Shown: in pieces, positions 47,296-58,870 of the stretch | Layout of the letters: each line of letters opens with the position of its first letter | Numbering within the stretch: position 1 is the stretch's first letter | Source: Dicaeum eximium | Lineage: Eukaryota; Chordata; Aves; Passeriformes; Dicaeidae | DNA: 64,000 nucleotides | Reading direction: 5' to 3' | Assembly (NCBI GenBank): GCA_013396995.1 | Contig: VWZP01010941.1 | Coordinates: forward strand, 2,784,808 to 2,848,807 | Made by a program: the position numbers and the translations under genes | The notes under the pieces: model-generated | The model's input: the letters and a program-made list of their open reading frames with translations, nothing else | Told to the model about the DNA's origin: nothing | The model's database searches: none

Positions 47296-49896
47296 GTATG
47301 TGTATATATAAAAAACAGAAAAAAACCCCACAGATGAGGGTGCATTAGCCATCACTGTGCTCCCTGATGAAGCACTTCTGTGGTATCAATTTATAATTAT
47401 CATGCAGAGTTCTGAAGAAAAAAGTAATGGGTAAAAGTTCTGAAGGTTTCATGACATTAGCAGGTCATAATTATCAACATAAGTTGTATTGCAGGATGCC
47501 TTTTTTATTCACCAACTTTATTTCGTAGTTTTCAGCATGAATGGGCTGACAGTAAAGTACACATCACTTAAAGAAAAAGAAAATAAGCTTGAAACAAATT
47601 TTGATAAAATTAACGTGGTAAAACTGTAAAGGAATTTCTTCATAGTAAAAATTCTTAGAAATCAAACGTGAAAGCAATTACCTGATGAAGAAGGCAACAA
47701 GTAACAAAATCTAAATATTGACATGATTAATATTAATACAAATAAAATTTTATGGAATGTGTATCAGACTTTATATAAGATTGAAATAAAAATGGAGCCC
47801 AAGGAAATGGGGCAATAAAAAACAGTAAGGAGAGGTCGAGCCTCAAATGGAAGCATGTGAAGAAGAATTTTAAGAACCAGCCATTGAAGCAAGTGATAGC
47901 ACATTTCCAGATGTTCTTTCTGAGTTTTAAAGGGCTACAAATACAAAATAGCTGCTCAGTAAACTGTGGTGCCTTAGCTGCTGCTTAAATCAGTGCTCTT
48001 GTCAGCATCCAGGTTCCAGGTGTGACTTGCAAAACTACAGATTTGTTAGCTATATCTGATTTTTTGTGCCAAAGCAAATAACACAGAGTTAGTAGATCTA
48101 GGAAGACCAATAGAAAAAGTCCTGCTTTATGTAACCAGGCAGAATTAATTGAGAATCAGTAAGAAAAGGAATGGCCTGCTTATTCTCATCACAACAGTTC
48201 TCACACAAGAGCTTCCCAAAGAAAATAAGGTGCTGTGGAATAGAAAGGAATGTTTTCATATACTGGATCAAAGGGGAGAAGTGAGGTGCAGGAGTGCTTT
48301 TAATAACAGAGAGACTTTTCTGAGTGGATCCTCTGGGGACTGATCCTGGAACATGAGTTATTCAACAAATTTTTACATGATCTGGAATAGTGCACGAATA
48401 GTGATGCAAAAAATGTTTTCCTGATAATATAATTCAGAAAATGTACTGAAGACTGACTACCAGAAAAACATTGAATTCATGTAGGAATAAAAGCACCTGA
48501 CCTGCACAACGCTGTGGATGGTCCTTCAAAAATTTCAAGGCTGTACTCATGAGCACTCTGAAAGAATTATTGGAAGGTTAGGAATGGGAAGGCTATAAAC
48601 CAGAAAAGATGGTCATGGCATTTTACAGGCCTTATTCCTCTCACATACTGTGTCTCATTTTGGCCATGCTGTCTGCATAAAGAACATGTATGGAATGGAA
48701 GATTGCTTGGTTAAAGAAAATAATTGTTGAAGAGTTGGGTTGGTCTCACTATGAGGAGACAATTAGAAAAATTATTTTTAGAATTTGCTCTGTAAATTTT
48801 GACTGAGGTACCCTTACAACCATAGATGGTGAGAATATGAGTAGGAAATAATATTATTCAATATTTCTAATTAAATAAGAATTCAAGTATTTTAATTAAA
48901 TCATCAGATGATAGAGTTTAAACAAAAAAAAAATCAACAAAGAGAGTATTTTTTCACATGCTTGCAATTGTGGATCCCGCTAAGACAGGCTGCTGAAGAC
49001 AGCAAGATTAAAATTAATTCAGAAAGGGATGTGAACTAGTTTAAAGACAATCCCTGCTGGCTCCCTTAAGCGTGTTGGATGGGAGACTCAGAAGGACCAA
49101 AACCAATGAATTACAGCCTAGAAAGCCTTAGTGAAGGGGTAGTCCATTTGCCCTGTTCTTTTTCCTAAAAATCTGCATCTGACCACCAGTGGCTGGGAAA
49201 AAGCTTCTGGTTGATTTGGTCGGATCCTCTTACTCACTGCTGCAACTGTGATCTCTGTTACCATCCTTAGGCCTGTGATTGGTTGGTATTTTTTGGAAAT
49301 ACTAACAAAAGACAATTATTCACGGCATTAAACTCTCCTGTGTGTGCTCGTGCGTAGGAATTGCCTTGATTTCTTCCACTTTATTTGTAAATCAGATTTA
49401 ATTAACTTGGATGGACTCCTGCTGCCATTCTTCATATACTGTTGAGTCAGAAAGTGGGCATAGTGGATTCAGTTTTGCCATGAGTTAAAACTCTTAAATA
49501 TTATAGATTTACCCTAAATCATTCTACCTCTATTTAAAAGCTGTGTTCTGAGTCATGGAAAATGACTTAATCTATTATTGTTGGATCTACTCCATGAATA
49601 TCCATGACTTTCTTGGTCTCAGTGTCATGAATATTTTATTGCATAGTAGAATGCTCTCTACATATTAGAGCGCCTGTTTTTGTGATTGAATTTGGCAGAA
49701 GATTGTGCTTTTGCTGTTTCATTACAGTTATTTTTACTAGTGTTACAATAATGCTCAGAGCCCCCCTGTAGGTTGAAGGCCCTTGGTGGTAGATGCTTTA
49801 GCAGAACTGAAAGACTCTTTGCTGCCTGAAAACACTGGTGGCCCAAACAGGTAAAACAGACAAAAGTGAGAAAGGAAAAGCATAGCAGAGCAATGA
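47296..49896. other. Unique AT-rich non-coding DNA
   Basis: No gene is supported. It holds short A-runs near 48925 and TTTAATTAAAT-type patches around 48870-48900. Confidence 0.55.
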
Positions 49897-50723
49897 ATTG
49901 ACTTGCTCACCATTACAAGACGTCTTGATGATAGAAATTACAGTAGTTGTAATCATTGTGGACTTCAGAAAAGCTTTTGATACCATCTCTCACAGTATCT
50001 TTCTGGACAACATATCCAGTACACAGCTGAATAACCATGGCAGCAGCTTCATGAATGATTTGGATGCAGGACTCAAAGTAAGTTTGTCTGTGACACTAAA
50101 TTGGGTAGAGCTGTTGACTGTCTCAAAGGAAGGGAGGCCCTGCAGAGGCACCTCAACAAATCGAGGTGGGCAACCATGTCCTGGGGACATCAGGCCCAGC
50201 ATCACCAGCTGGGCAAGGGAGGGGACTGTCCTGCTCTGCTCTGCCCTGGGGCAGCCTCACCTCGAGTGCTGGGGACAGTTTTGGGTGCCACAAAATAAGA
50301 AACACATTAAACTATTACAGAGTGTCCAAAGGTGGTGAAGGGCCTTGAGGGGAAGCCGTGTGAGGAGCAGCTGAGGGCACTGGGTCTGTTCTGGAGGAGC
50401 TGAGGGCAGAGCTCACTGCAGTCACAATTCCTCCTGAGGGGAAGAGCAGGGGCAGGCACTGATCTCTGCTCAGTGACAGCGACAGGAGCCGAGGGGATGG
50501 CCTGGAGCTGAGCCAGGGCAGGTTTGGGTCGGATATCAGGAGAAGTTCCTTCACCCAGAGGGTGTTTGGGCACTGGAACAGGACCAGCCCGACTCAAGCA
50601 GCGTTTGGACAATGCTCCAGGCACAGGCTGTGACTCCTGGGGTCCTGTGCAGGGCCAGGAGCTGGGCTCGGTGACCCTGATGAGCTCCTTCCAGCCCAGC
50701 ATATTCTATGACGCTATGATTTT
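49897..50723 (+). mobile_element. CR1 LINE, internally deleted copy
   Basis: A CR1 retrotransposon remnant. The 5' part (frame at 49898) encodes the reverse transcriptase block A, VDFRKAFDTISHSIFLDN, with its catalytic Asp. It then jumps to MNDLDAGLK, so several dozen residues of the palm region are missing. A frameshift follows, and the next block (frame from 50083) reads FVCDTKLGRAVDCLKGREAL. The intact family has FADD at the start of this block, so the first catalytic Asp is lost. The rest is the usual GC-rich CR1 ORF2 end (GCCGTGTGAGGAGCAGCTG; TCACCCAGAGGGTGTTTGGG; GGCTCGGTGACCCTGATGAG). The 3' terminus is ATTCTATGACGCTATGATTTT. The copy is dead. Confidence 0.93.
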
Positions 50724-51111
50724 CTAACTCCAGCAGCTCTTTTTTATTCACCCATTTGATTGAGGATAACTGAAGAATGCAGTGTTCATCTTTGCAAACT
50801 GGATTTACAAACTGTATTTATACTTCTCACTATTTATTTTTGTGTCAGGTAAAATAAGTTTTGCTACATCCCCTTTATAGCACACAAGTTGTGCTTACTT
50901 GCAAAACACCCCTGCATAAGAAGGCTTTTACACAGTACATTGCAGTTCTTATCCTTTTTTAGAGAATTAGCATCAACATACTTGCAATATGTTTTTTACT
51001 GTAGCCAAAATATGTTGTGTTTTTATCTTTTATGACTACAGATGATGGCAAATCTGTTCTGGTTCAGAAGTATTGCAAAGATTTTTAACATAGAGTCAAA
51101 GATTTTAAGAG

Positions 51112-51140
51112 ATATAAATATACATATATGTATATATAAA
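51112..51140. repeat. TA-rich microsatellite
   Basis: ATATAAATATACATATATGT and neighbours; a short self-complementary TA tract. Confidence 0.7.
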
Positions 51141-52204
51141 ATACTGTTCTTAGATTACCAGTTTCTATGTTATTATATATGCAAAATATTAAAAGGCCTC
51201 TGCTGATATAAAACAGTGACAAAGGGTACAAGGTGTCAGTGCCTAGAAAAATGTGTTCACAGCAAATGTATCCAATAAATGTATCCAGTGCTAAAAAAAA
51301 TCCCTAGAGGCCAAGTTAGTTTTTAAATCCCCATGTGAGCCCTGGCATTGCAAGCAAGGTACTACGAAAATTTCTACAGATGGCTGCTTAATGTGTAAAT
51401 TAATCTGACTCAGTAAGGATCATGCTAGTCAGTGGCAGTTATAATTATACATCAGTATAAGATCTTGCTCTACAAATTTGTACAACCACAAAACTACCAT
51501 ACAAACACACGTTTATTTAAATACTTCAATTATTTACTGTCAGGATTTGTGACACATGTATGCTTCAGCTTGCAAACATTAACTAGGAATGATGCACTAC
51601 AGTGTAGCTAGCATAAAAATAAACAAGGTAGCTTGTTTATTTTTAAAACAAAAGACACCCAAATCACCAAACTCCAGGCTGCAGGAGTAAGGAGTACCAG
51701 AAAAAGTAAAGTAATGCAATCAGACATAAAACATCTCATTTTGTGCTGCTGTCCTCAGGAAGTCAAGAGAACAATTAAAGTGCAACATTCCAGAGAGAAA
51801 GAAAACAAATGTAGGTCTCCTCCATTTGGTTGTACATTTACAACTTGAATAAAAAGGTATTAAAAAACTTCATGGTAACTGATGGAAGTTTATGTGAAAC
51901 AAAGTTATTCACAGTTAATGAGATTTGTGTGAATTTTCAACCATATCTTTTTCCTGAAGAGTTAAAGGGAGCAGCAACCTTGAAAAGCTCATCTGTTCTG
52001 ACTACTCATGGCACAAAACAATCCCTTGCTCTCTCTAAATCAACATGTGCCAAAGAGCTCACCATGGCAAATGGGCAGCAATTGACAAATACACTTTTCT
52101 TTTTTTCTTTTTTTTTCACTTTGTAAAAAAAAACCCCTACTTTAATCTACCTGTCTTTAGTCAATTTAATGGAAACTTAATTTAAATAAGTTAATTTGGA
52201 AATG

Positions 52205-52345
52205 TTCTTCTCTGTACAAAAGAAATAAAATAAATAAGAGAAAGGGAGATAAAAAAATAGATGAAAAAGAGCATTTAAAAATAAAAATATGATATAGGGA
52301 GAGAAAGAAAGAAAAGAAAGAAATACAGAGTGAATGGAAGGAAGG
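52205..52345 (+). repeat. Purine-rich tract
   Basis: About 140 bases are strongly A/G biased, with GAAAGAAAGAAAAGAAAG near 52303 and GGAAGGAAGGAG near 52337. Such polypurine tracts can form triplexes, but none is shown here. Confidence 0.6.
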
Positions 52346-53217
52346 AGACTGGTGAGGTCTATTGGTGTTATTCTTCAAAGTGATCATAATTTCCTCACTA
52401 GTCTATATTTTCAGATAGCACTACAGCAGCATTTCTGCAAGTTTAGGGAGTGAAGGGTAATGTTTAAAGTGGATTCTTTGGCATTTGAGAAATGTTCAAA
52501 CTGTACACCTGGTTTGTAATATATATAATGTGAAAATGGAACCTCAGCTTCATTGCTTTTGTCTGAAATGTTAGACAAACTGTAAAAAAGAAGAATTGTT
52601 TCAGTGATACACTAAAACTTCAAGTACAAGCATTTGGACATTTTTTTCTGAAGGGTTCATGCTGTGTCTTGTCTAAGCTCTCCACAACCACTGAATTCTT
52701 AAATATGTTTACTTGAAAAGGTCAATAGCTGGTTATCCTGTAAACTTTCCTCTAGGCTAGATAATAACAAAGTATTAGTTTTTGCTCATCTTTAGTTGTC
52801 AGCCACTCACTAGGAGGTATCCAGTGTGCTCATTTTCCCTCAGATTGTAAATGAGAGGGATAAAAGTGAATCAGAGGCAAGCAGTTGACTGCCTTTATTT
52901 ATTTTATTTTTTCTTTTAAAAATCCTGAAATAAAACCTTAACAAAAAAGGAAGAGACATTTAATTAAGTCATAACCCTCTAGAGCAGCAGCATAAAGTAC
53001 ATGAAGAAGCAAGCACATTCAGCACACAGACAACAAAGAGAAGAAAAGCTGTTTGTTAAATCAAACAATGCTGGATCTTGGTAGTGTGAGGTTTCCATGA
53101 GGCTGTTGCTGTTATACAGCAAACACACAAACCCTGGGTTAGTTGGTTTCCAGTCACACTGTTTTCCAGGCTGCTTGGAACTCCATGGCAGAAATCTCAA
53201 ATGTGAGCTCTACCAGT

Positions 53218-53273
53218 AGAAAAACCAAACCCAAATGTAAACAAAAAACCCAAACAAGAGGAAAAAAAAAAAA
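53218..53273. repeat. Short A/C-rich tract
   Basis: AAAACCAAACCCAAATG, AAACAAAAAACCCAAAC, then 12 A. It has the same composition signature as the block at 45.7-47.3 kb, at much smaller scale. Confidence 0.6.
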
Positions 53274-56200
53274 GGCTTTTCTTGCTTGTTTTGTTGTTCT
53301 TTGTTTTATTTTTTTTCCCCCAGAATGTTTTCCCAGTCTGGTTTCTGTAATGCTTGGTATTTTATCTAAAGTTCCTCAAGGAGAAATTGTGATGGTGAAT
53401 CGGCCAAAGGGTCCAACACTGGTGTGTGTTTTAGTACAAGAGGGAAAGTCATCCCCTGGACAAGAGTGAAACAACAGAGGCTGGCTGGAGGAAATGGTAA
53501 AAGCAATACTTACTCCTTTAATAGTGTGGGTATATTGATCACTGACTTGTCAAGAGAGCCCTGAGGGGTGTGGCTGTTACACTGGAAGGTCAGACAGCAG
53601 CTACAAGCAACTCCACAGATATATTTTATCAATAGATGGAGGTCCTTGATTGCTCTCTCTGGCTAAGAAGATCCTTGCTACTTCAAAAATAGCTTTTCTG
53701 CAACAATCTTTAAATAAGGGTTAAGCTTGGAGGCTTGAGAAAATAAAATTAATGAGAAAAGTAATATATACTTGATGAGAACACATATTCAAGGTGGGCT
53801 CTGAACTTGCTGTCAATAATTTAAACCACCATCATGTATGTGAAGGAGGCTGCCAAAAAGAGGGCTTTTCCCCCTAACCACAATACAGAACATGATTCAG
53901 GGGGCAGCTCAAGCTAAGAGGAATTGTGTACATGGAATAGGCCACACTGCCTTGGGTGCCCCTAGTTCTGAAGCTACTTTTCCACCTTTGTTAGCCAGGA
54001 CACCTCTTCCTCAGCTTGGTCCATCATTGCTAGAGGTTTTTTCTGCAACGCTTATGAAATTGGCAACAGATTTTACCCTGCATTTTAAGGACAGTTGGGT
54101 ACTACTTGCTATTTTTATATTGATAACCATACAAATAATTTTTATGCTATGAATATATTTTTTAATTTTACCTTCATCTGTATTCAAATAAATGAGGTGC
54201 ATTCTCTCACCATTTTTTTGCTTCTTAATAATCTCTGACAGCTAAACAAACAGAAATTTTCAATGACCATATATTTTGAATTTGATGATTTCCTATAATA
54301 AATTTACAAGTTAAGATTTGAATCGAGTTCAAAACCAGAATTACCATTAGAAAAATTCAGTTATTTGGTCTGATTACATTTATAAGACAATTGGAATTGA
54401 TTGTGGTTCCCTTACTAGAAGGGAACATTCTGATAAGAATGTTTAAGTACTTCAACATTTTTCTTTCCTGAGCATTCTCCAATTATATGCTTATTAGAGG
54501 AGTTGACAGTATTCTACTGATAAAAAAAGGCCAGGTCTACTTGAAATTTACTTTGTCTTGGCCCCTGAAGAAAAAATAAGTGTTTAAAAATAAAAACCAA
54601 ACAGTTAGGTGGAAGGAAGGGAAGTCATAATAGATTACAATATTGATTTTCCCCTTCTCTGAGGTGTTTAGTGCTTCATCCAGAGGATTCCTTCCTGATT
54701 TTCTGCTGCAAGGCAGTGTGTAGTATACCAGGTATAGTTAATTAGGTGAGCTAAATAGTAGGCAGAGATTAGCATAAAGTACAGTTAACCACGTCTGCCA
54801 TATGTTCAAATGTGCTTTATTGTGAATGTGGGGGAATAATTACATAGTATCTGGCATATTGCACTTTTTCTGTAATTTACATAGTAGTAAAATTACGTTA
54901 ATAACCTCAGACAAACCCTTAAAAGTAATGAAAGCCACAGGTCAACCCAAAATTTTAATCCTACTTGCAATGGGGATCGAGCCAGTGTTATGAACGCAGC
55001 ATTTTCTCCTGGGTGTTTAAACACCACCTGCAATCCCTGCCTGTGCCTCCTCACACAGCTTGGTTGATTAGGCTCCAGAAATTTTTCCCTTGGGTTCTTT
55101 TGGCTGGAGTGGCAGCAGGCACCACGGAAATGTGGCTTGGCAGGCGAGAGCAGAGGGCACAACCAGCAAGTTACAGCTGCAGTGTTTTCTGCAATAATTA
55201 CGGGAATTGATTTTTGTCAGATGAAATTTTACACATTGGGTACATGGAATATTATTTCCAAGAGGGACCTAGGAATATATTGCAAAGGAGACAAACCCCA
55301 CCATTACCCACAATCTAGAACTGGTACATAAAAAGGAAAGTGAGGTCAAAACTGTAAAAGCCATTGCAAATGTGGTTGCCACAGTAGATAGAGTTAAAGC
55401 TTTGAAATCTTCAGGGTGAAAGTTTGATTAACTTTATGATGCTCCAGACATCCTCTTTGAATTGATTTTCCTCTGGCTAAATTGTTCTCTTGCATCTCAG
55501 CTAATATTTTCAGGTATTTCTTAACATGACTTTTCCTTGAAAGGCTGGGAAAAAATAGAATATTCATGTACAAAGGATTTTTAAAAGGCCCATTCCCTCT
55601 AGTCAAAACAGAAACAACCACATGAAATCCAAGAAACTGGTTGGTCTGTGTGCAAATTCATTTTTTAATTTATGGAAAAAACTCATTAAAATGTACCAAC
55701 TCCTTCCCTTCACTGCAACCATTGTATTTCTGGTACTTTATACCTTGTAGGAGGGCATTATAAGCACTTAATATCCTACAGCTTCTGGGTCATTGTGTTG
55801 CTACTTATAGAATTATGTTCTTAGTATTGTGTTCTTACTCCTCAAGCAAAAGCTAGAATAGTTATTGTCATCAAGTTAGCTAAAATCCGAGTGCTGCTAG
55901 GAAAGTCTAATGTCTCTAATTTTGTGTACTTTTCTGGCTGGATGTGAAGTTCCTTTTTTTTAAAATACACGTGGGGAAAATAATGGAAAAAAAGAAGGGA
56001 AACCAAAGTTGATTAGATTTAAGATGCTTTTGTTTGCTCTTCTGCTGGCTCCTAAATAGGAAAAAATAAATGTTACGCAAGCTTTCCCACTTTCTTTCTG
56101 AGCTGTACTTTGTTTTCCACATTTTTGAATTTTCAGTACTTAGCAGACTGCCCTGCATAAGTAGAAACCTAAGAATCCACTTTTAAAGTCACCAGAGTAA

Positions 56201-56374
56201 GTTCACATTCCTTGGTTTTACTTTTTCACTTGACAATTCTGATTAAAAGTGCCCAGTAGAACGACTGTTGACATACTTTTCAAAATAATTTCAATGCAGC
56301 TCTGGATAATTTTGGATGTTTCTCTCTGTCTGTCCTACACTGCTTTACAACAACTTTCCTCAAAATTCCTACAG

Positions 56375-56467
56375 AAGACTCTAAGGAGAGGAGCTGGGAG
56401 AAAAGACCTTTTGTGGCACAGTGAACATCAAAATCCCAATTCCTCCCTTCCTGTGCCTCTCAAACAG
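56375..56467 (+). other. Candidate 93-bp exon
   Basis: A plus-strand segment has an acceptor (TTCCTCAAAATTCCTACAG) and a donor (AAACAG/GTGAGC). It is 93 bases, so phase-neutral, and open in one frame, encoding KTLRRGAGRKDLLWHSEHQN and then PNSSLPVPLKQ. No family is recognised. It could be an exon of an unannotated transcript or a decoy pair. Confidence 0.15.
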
Positions 56468-57290
56468 GTGAGCACAGAGCCTGGTACAAGGCAGGCTCAA
56501 AGCAGAGGAGAGTGGAAGGAAAACTGCAAAATCATGATGCTCTGACCTGCTCTGCTGCTTGCACTGGGCGAGTGCAAAGTAAAAAATGGGATTCTGGACA
56601 AAACACACCAATTTAATATAAATCACTGCTGGTACATTGGTTAGACACAGACCCTTAAACAGGACTGTGGCATGAGCATTAGGTTGGTGACATTTCTTTT
56701 ATATGTCTTGGAGTAGAAGTGGCCTTTGCTTGATTAGCAAATATATGTGTAATTCTTTTCACTGCAGCAATTATGCACAATACTGAGCATATAAAAGTAC
56801 TAAAATATTTTCAGAAGTGACTGCATGTGTTCTGCTAGGACTGCAGAATTGTAAGTTACTACATACAGAAAAGAACATAGTAAATGTTGCCTCACATTCT
56901 CAACATCTCAAGTTTATATACTGCATTTAAACATTCTGCATTTTATTGTGACTATTTGGCACCAAACCTTCCATGCAATAAACCAAATATGAATTTATAC
57001 TGTTTCCTCATTTCTGCTGTTATATCTGTGCTAATCTCTAGCCTGTGCATGGCTCCTTCTTTCAGCTATTTGTGGTTTTAGAGACTTTTCTAAGTTCCCA
57101 GTAATGCTGAATAGCTGTTTATAAAATTTCAAATTCTCCAAGGCCTTTTTTGAATTAGTTCCCTAACATACTATGCTTTGATGGTTCCATCCACTTTCAT
57201 ATATATTATGTGGTAAAATAAACCATGGAATTTTTCTCATCTTTAATTTTTCTTATTAAAAATGCATTAAATTATTTTATTTTTTCTTTT

Positions 57291-57308
57291 CTCCCCCCCC
57301 TCCCCCCA
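57291..57308. repeat. Poly-C run
   Basis: CTCCCCCCCCTCCCCCC, two C runs of eight and six separated by one T. Confidence 0.75.
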
Positions 57309-58639
57309 ATCCATTTTTCTCATTACACCTGAATTCTACTTCAAGTCCTTCAACCCTCTGTTAATTTTTTTTATTTTAATAAGACAGAACATATTTGCCT
57401 CAGTTTCATCTGGGGTTTTCAGAGAGAGGGGGACTATGCACAAGAATTTTCCAATACAAGTAGAAACTAAATTCTTTAAACCTTTTACTTGTTCCTACTG
57501 GAATGTTGATTGACAAAAAATAGTTCAGAATGGTTATAATGCCTTTTCTTATTTATTTCCTTGTTGCATGACTAAAGCCTTGCTGCCACTTGAAAACCTG
57601 ATATTTCAATGGGGCTCAGACCTGCACAGCATTATGAAACAAATGCTGTATTTTTCAGCAGCTTCCAAGAATGTTTGGAATGATTGTTTGATTAAGTATC
57701 ATGGTCCATTAAACCCCTTTGGCTCTTCCTCCAGATTTTGCCTTTTCTTCCTATTCCTTTCTTCTCTCACATTTGAATTCTGTTTCATGTCTTTTCATGT
57801 CTTCCATCAACCTTTCATTTTCTATTTTTGGTTCTAATATTTCACTGCCATATTTCCTCATTTCATGCTCCTTTCCTGTTTACCTTAAAATATCTCCTGA
57901 GACTTTTTTAACCTCTAATTTTAGTTTTCTTTCACTGTCCCAGATCAACTAAAATTCTGGATGCCAGACCTTCTGTATATGAAAAGAGAAAATATATTTT
58001 CCTTCATTTCATAAGTGTCTGCCCCTGAGAGAGAAGAGTGAAGGCTGAAATAAGGAAAAGGGAAAGGAAAAAAGAAGTAAGCTTTACTGCATTTAAATTA
58101 AGTAGTCAGAGGAAAACTCTGAAGGAAAAGTGTCACCAGGCTGATGCAGATTGTAATGAAATTAGCCTGTGGACTCTTGTACCTTTCACAGACTAACCAT
58201 GAACCACTTCTTTTCCCCCATTAATGCAAGGAAAGAGAAGTGCAAGAGATTCAGTCCTTGACATGGTTCTGATTAGAATTTACTGCAAAACTGACTCCAG
58301 AGCTCTCAGCAGCTTGGCAGATGACTCAAGGAAAACTGTGTGAAACCAGTGAGAAATAGCTACAGGAAATCCATATTAAGCCAGAAAACATGACTGGGCT
58401 TTTAATGAAAAGAGACACTGGGTTCTCGTTGGTTTTTTTGTCACTATATGTATGATTCTTGCAGTTTGAATTAGGGTGAAAATGTAAATATATAGTGAAT
58501 TATTTGCCTGGTTCCTGGCATTAATTTAGGACAGCATCAATATACTTCAGAACTATTTTTCCTCTGACATTTCAATGAAATAAAAATTCCTTCTGTTTTA
58601 TAAAACAAAAAAGTCATACTTGTCCTGTACTTCACCAAA

Positions 58640-58870
58640 TTCTGCTCAGTTTAGGTCCGTGTGCTATTAGAACTCAAACAGTTGTACTTTGTAGATATCA
58701 TTGTACTTATTTTTATAAATGGGAATGGCTTCGATGTTTTCAAAAATCGCTCAGGGAATTTGAATGATCAATTAACATCTGCTTTCATGGGAGCTAGACA
58801 ACTGTTTAATTTATTTTCACATAATGCTTTAAAAAGCCTCAGTGCATACATTTAGCTATAATCTGTAAGA
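58640..58870. promoter_or_regulatory. Possible conserved regulatory element
   Basis: Repeat-free sequence with ATGATCAATTAACATC (about 58763), TTCACATAATGC (about 58817) and GCATACATTTAGC. The mixed texture resembles conserved non-coding DNA. No alignment was possible. Confidence 0.15.

Larger units (their letters stand above)
50724..56374. other. Unique AT-rich non-coding DNA
   Basis: No gene is supported in this 5.6-kb stretch. It contains a TA-rich patch (51112-51140), a purine-rich tract (52205-52345) and a short A/C tract (53218-53273). Frames at 53143-53469, 53892-54152 and 54893-55210 have no domain and no splice context. Confidence 0.55.
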
